From: Microlunatus soli
GTDB lineage: Bacteria > Actinomycetota > Actinomycetes > Propionibacteriales > Propionibacteriaceae
Direction of reading: 5' to 3'
Length of the DNA stretch: 64,000 nucleotides
NCBI RefSeq assembly: GCF_900105385.1
Contig: NZ_LT629772.1
Location: forward strand, 3,968,001 to 4,032,000
Under the pieces are notes generated by a model. It had not been told where the DNA came from, ran no database searches, and worked only from the letters and a program-made list of their open reading frames with translations. The position numbers and the translations under genes were made by a program. Below, piece after piece: positions 61,172 to 64,000 of this stretch (positions are counted from its first letter, which is position 1; the number at the start of each line of letters is the position of its first letter).

Positions 61172-62395
61172 CTACTTCAGCTTCCGGTAGAAGGTGAAGC
61201 GGTGCCCCGGCTCCAGGTCGGGATGGGTGATCGCGATCAGGTCACCGACCACCAGATCGGGACGGAGCACGCCGAGCTCGAAGATGTTGTTGCCGCCGGC
61301 GGCATTGACCTGCTTGCTGGGCGCCCAGATCGCTCCCGACTTGTACGCGGCCAGCTGGGCGAATCGAGGTTCGTCGGCCAATGCTTCCTTACGGGTCTTC
61401 CAGTTCGTCGAGGTGATCCAGATCTTGGCCTTGCCGGACTTGGTGAACACCTGCTCCAGGTCGGGACTGGCCGAGGACGGCGAGGTGTCGGACTGCCAGG
61501 CCCAGCTGCCGCCGGCATCGGTGATCATCTTGCCCATCACCGTCCCGCCGGTCGGCATCGTCCAGACGCCCTGGTACGGCTGGCTCAACAGCACCTCGGT
61601 CGGGTCGGCCTTCGCCGCCTTGTTGACCGCGGTCCGGTAGTCGCCGGCGATGGTGTCGAAGGTCTCGGCCGCCCGCTGTTCGGTCCCGGTCAGTGCTGCG
61701 AAGAACTTGATCCACTCGGCCTGACCGAGCGGGGTGCGCTCCAGGTATTCCGCGTCGGCCAGCACCGGGATCCCGGCCTTGCGGACCGTCGCATACGCCG
61801 GGTCGTCCATCCCCGCGGTGATCAACGCATCGGGCTGACTGGCCACGATCTTCTCCGCATCGGCGGTGCCGGCCGGAGCGAACTCGGTGACCTGGTCGCC
61901 GGCGACCCTGCTCCTGGCCGCGGCCGAGTTGATCAAGGACTTGGAGGCGACGCCGGTCAGCACGTCCAACTGCCCGAGCGCCTCCAGGCTGGGGATGTGG
62001 GTGGTCGAGGCTGAGAACAGACTGTGCACCGGGGTGCTCAGCTGTGGTGCCTCGGCCAGCTCGCCGGTCAGGTCGGGTTTCGGCGCACCGCACTTGACCA
62101 ACACGTAGCTCTCCGGCTTGCCGCCGACCTCGGGCCGCTGGACGGTGATGACCTGGTACGACTTGTGGTAGCTGATGTCGAAGTTCGTTGCGTACTCGAG
62201 CTTCTGCTTGACTCCGAAGTAGTCGGTCTTCGGGTCGAAATCGCTGATGCAGCCGGGCGACCCGCTGGACGGCGCCACCCCGGGAGCAGGCGACGATCCG
62301 ACCACTCCGCAGGCGGTGGCAGCCAGGGTGGTGACGATCGCGACCAGCGCCATCGCTGCCTTGCCGGGCGTGCGATGCAGCAGCTTGTTGATCAT
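61172..62395 (-). CDS. BtuF-like corrinoid-binding lipoprotein
   Basis: 407 residues from ATG 62395 with GAGGAG upstream. The lipoprotein signal ends near LAATAC (Cys29). The mature protein is a cluster A-II metal-chelate/B12 binding protein: IPSLEALGQLDVLTGVAS, SQPDALITAGMDDPAY, AEWIKFFAALTGTEQRA. It has an extra N-terminal segment (about 45-120) with two cysteines (SPGCISDF and LVKCGAPK) before the usual fold. The upstream cobalamin riboswitch makes cobalamin or a precursor the likely ligand. Confidence 0.88.
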   Translation of the reverse strand: MINKLLHRTPGKAAMALVAIVTTLAATACGVVGSSPAPGVAPSSGSPGCISDFDPKTDYFGVKQKLEYATNFDISYHKSYQVITVQRPEVGGKPESYVLVKCGAPKPDLTGELAEAPQLSTPVHSLFSASTTHIPSLEALGQLDVLTGVASKSLINSAAARSRVAGDQVTEFAPAGTADAEKIVASQPDALITAGMDDPAYATVRKAGIPVLADAEYLERTPLGQAEWIKFFAALTGTEQRAAETFDTIAGDYRTAVNKAAKADPTEVLLSQPYQGVWTMPTGGTVMGKMITDAGGSWAWQSDTSPSSASPDLEQVFTKSGKAKIWITSTNWKTRKEALADEPRFAQLAAYKSGAIWAPSKQVNAAGGNNIFELGVLRPDLVVGDLIAITHPDLEPGHRFTFYRKLK

Positions 62396-62530
62396 GTACG
62401 GCGAACTCCTCGTGCACACAGCTGACGCCGGGAGTCCGACCGCGACACCCGTCCGACGGATCGTGGTCGGCAGAGTGTCGGCGATCTTCCCTCGAGACCC
62501 CACGACGCACGGATCGGCGATCCGCGCCCC

Positions 62531-62720
62531 GACGGCAGGTTTTCGGACTCGTGGGCAGCGGGCCGGATCACCGGGCCCGTTCGGCCTACCGACTACCGCT
62601 TCCCAGGAACCGTTCACCGCCGGATCGAGGTCCGGCGCCGTTCCCAGTGCGCTCTTGCAGTCGTCGTTCCCACTCACCGCTGCGGGGCAGTCCCGGTCTC
62701 GCACCGGATTCCCTTCCCGT
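62531..62720 (-). ncRNA. cobalamin riboswitch
   Basis: Minus-strand RNA starting near 62720. Conserved blocks appear in order: GGGAATCCGGTGCGA, then GACTGCCCCGCAGCGGTGA, then GGAAGCGGTAGTCGG, and the 3' block CGAGTCCGAAAACCTGC. These match the cobalamin element consensus including the B12 box. About 135 bases separate it from the binding-protein ATG, enough for an expression platform that hides the GAGGAG. High cobalamin should switch the importer off. Confidence 0.93.
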
Positions 62721-62743
62721 CGGCAGCAGCGAGTCTATCGCTC

Positions 62744-62785
62744 AGCCCGGATCCGGGCTCAGCCCGGATCCACCACCGGTGGATC
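62744..62785. terminator. double palindrome between the Lrp gene and the riboswitch
   Basis: AGCCCGGATCCGGGCT (62744-62759) is a perfect 16-bp palindrome, followed by GATCCACC/GGTGGATC arms (62767-62774 and 62778-62785). It follows the Lrp stop on the minus strand and should insulate the riboswitch transcript. Confidence 0.6.
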
Positions 62786-62789
62786 GGAC

Positions 62790-63215
62790 TCAGAGATGGG
62801 AGAGCACGATCGCACTGCGGGTGCGGACGACGTCGTGGTGGGTGCGGATCTCGCCGAGCACGCGTTCCAGGTGGCCGGCATCGGTGCACCGGACGACCAG
62901 CAACCCGTCGGCCTCGCCGGTGACGGTGTAGCCGTCGTACACCTCGGGGATCGCGGCGGCGAACTCCTTCATCTGCTCCGGCGGGATCTGTCCGTTGCAG
63001 TAGATCTCGACGAACGCCTCGATGTTCCAGCCGAGTGCGGTCGGATCGACGTCGGCACCGAAGCCGCGGATGATGCGGTCCTGCCGAAGCCGATCGACAC
63101 GGCGCTTGGTGGCCGCCGTCGACAACCCGACCTGTTGCCCCAACGAGGCATAACTTTGCCGGCCGTCTTCCATCAGCAACGCAAGAAGCTTGCGATCCGT
63201 GTTGTCGATCCGCAA
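62790..63215 (-). CDS. Lrp/AsnC-family transcriptional regulator
   Basis: 141 residues from TTG 63215, with GGAGAGGGA upstream; the longer open frame lacks similarity. The N-terminal helix-turn-helix (DNTDRKLLALLMEDGRQSYASL, STAATKRRVDRL) and the C-terminal RAM domain (GWNIEAFVEIYCNG, GLLVVRCTDAGHLERVL) are complete. Such proteins sense amino acids or small effectors. Divergent from an ABC ATPase gene, which it may regulate. Confidence 0.9.
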   Translation of the reverse strand: MRIDNTDRKLLALLMEDGRQSYASLGQQVGLSTAATKRRVDRLRQDRIIRGFGADVDPTALGWNIEAFVEIYCNGQIPPEQMKEFAAAIPEVYDGYTVTGEADGLLVVRCTDAGHLERVLGEIRTHHDVVRTRSAIVLSHL

Positions 63216-63291
63216 CGATTCGTCCCTCTCCGTCCTTGCAGAGCATAACCCGTGCGAGCCGCATCGAGTCCCGCCGCGACGACCGGGTTCG

Positions 63292-63303
63292 TGACAGTTG
63301 TCA
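63292..63303. promoter_or_regulatory. TGACA-GT-TGTCA palindrome in the Lrp/ABC divergent region
   Basis: TGACAGTTGTCA, with a further CTGACA at about 63313, lies midway between the Lrp and ABC genes. It is a candidate Lrp-type binding site. Confidence 0.4.
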
Positions 63304-63363
63304 GTCGGGACTGCTGACATTCCGGCGACGTGGCCCGGCCGGCCTCGGAGAAGACTGATCGGC

Positions 63364-64000
63364 ATGGCACTGGACCAAGAACTCGACCCGGCCGTTGCGC
63401 CCGGTCACCCATCACCGGCAACGACCCCGACGGCAACCCCGGCGATCCACCTGACCGGACTGACCAAGAGCTACGGCGCGGTCCGTGCGGTCGACGGCAT
63501 CGACCTGAGGATCGATGTCGGCGAACTGGTCGCCGTGCTCGGCCCGAACGGCGCCGGCAAGTCCACCATGAACGAACTGATCACCGGGCTGGTGCAGCCC
63601 GACAGCGGCCGGGTCGCGGTGTTCGGTCGGACACCGCGACAGGCGGTCGAGGCCGGTCTGGTCGGTGCGATGCTGCAGGCCGGTGCCTTGCTGCACGAGG
63701 CGACCGTCGGTGAGTTGTTGCGCCTGATGCACGGTCTGCACAGCCACCCGCTCCCGGTCGGCACGGTGATCGAGACCGCAGGCCTCGGGGACTTCCTGCG
63801 GACCCGGACCGACAAGCTGTCCGGCGGCCAGGCGCAGCGACTCCGCTTCGGTTTGGCGATCATGGCCGACCCACAGTTGTTGATCTTGGACGAGCCGACC
63901 GTCGGGATGGACGTCGAGGTCCGGCACGAGTTCTGGAACTCGATGCGCCGCTTCGCCGAGGGCGGTAGGACGGTGCTGTTCGCCACCCACTACCTGGAGG
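63364..64000 (+). CDS. ABC-2-type transporter ATP-binding protein, 3' truncated by the window
   Basis: The frame from ATG 63364 stays open to the last base, so the gene continues beyond the window; about 212 residues are visible. Walker A is GPNGAGKSTM, the signature KLSGGQAQRLRFGLA, Walker B LLILDEPTVGMD, and the switch His in LFATHYLE. An Ala/Thr/Pro-rich extension of about 28 residues precedes the domain. It resembles DrrA-type efflux ATPases; the membrane partner is expected just downstream. Confidence 0.88.
   Translation, partial: MALDQELDPAVAPGHPSPATTPTATPAIHLTGLTKSYGAVRAVDGIDLRIDVGELVAVLGPNGAGKSTMNELITGLVQPDSGRVAVFGRTPRQAVEAGLVGAMLQAGALLHEATVGELLRLMHGLHSHPLPVGTVIETAGLGDFLRTRTDKLSGGQAQRLRFGLAIMADPQLLILDEPTVGMDVEVRHEFWNSMRRFAEGGRTVLFATHYLE

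Overview
The window is chromosomal DNA of a high-GC actinobacterium. GC-ending codons dominate, GTG and TTG starts are frequent, and rpoB, rpoC, rpsL, rpsG, fusA and tuf lie on the plus strand in the actinobacterial order. RpoC keeps Mycobacterium-like numbering of its zinc and magnesium sites. Gene content (Lrp, LacI and DeoR regulators, GH51, GH76, treY, MHS and MFS carriers, AbiEi/DUF559 protein) fits a soil-type member of the Propionibacteriales, perhaps a Microlunatus relative. That placement is inference.

Layout. 1-11.5 kb: the C-terminal part of a large LuxR-type regulator, a secreted HExxH protease, an intergenic region rich in inverted and direct repeats, a methyltransferase, a divergent CGNR-regulator/MFS pair, an MHS symporter, and a LysR plus phosphatase-superfamily pair. 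11.5-19.5 kb: rpoB-rpoC with a clear promoter and terminator. 19.5-21 kb: an AbiEi/PD-(D/E)XK-type gene flanked by copies of a 62-bp palindrome. 21-24.9 kb: MFS, lipocalin-like, purF and a P-loop kinase. 24.9-33.6 kb: a LacI-controlled carbohydrate locus (ABC importer, GH51 arabinofuranosidase, sulfatase, alpha/beta hydrolase) with near-identical operators at both transcription units. 33.7-40.1 kb: MgtC-like protein, kinase, a molybdate module (HTH-Mop regulator, modABC), LCP protein and MOSC protein. 40.2-47 kb: GH76 enzyme, SulP-carbonic anhydrase fusion, aldo-keto reductase, 52-bp tandem repeats and an IS element. 47-51.8 kb: the str operon. 52-59 kb: three MFS carriers, treY and a DeoR regulator. 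59-62.7 kb: a BtuFCD-like importer behind a cobalamin riboswitch. 62.8-64 kb: an Lrp regulator and a truncated ABC ATPase.

Two housekeeping drug targets deviate at known resistance positions. EF-Tu carries Leu, Ser and Ala at the positions equivalent to E. coli 230, 257 and 275 (pulvomycin and GE2270A sites). RpoB carries Gln at the position equivalent to His526, with four more changes in the rifampicin region. The rest of the novelty is intergenic: several unrelated families of long palindromes or tandem repeats, one of which brackets the nuclease-like gene in inverted orientation. All functional statements come from reading the sequence; no database search was run.
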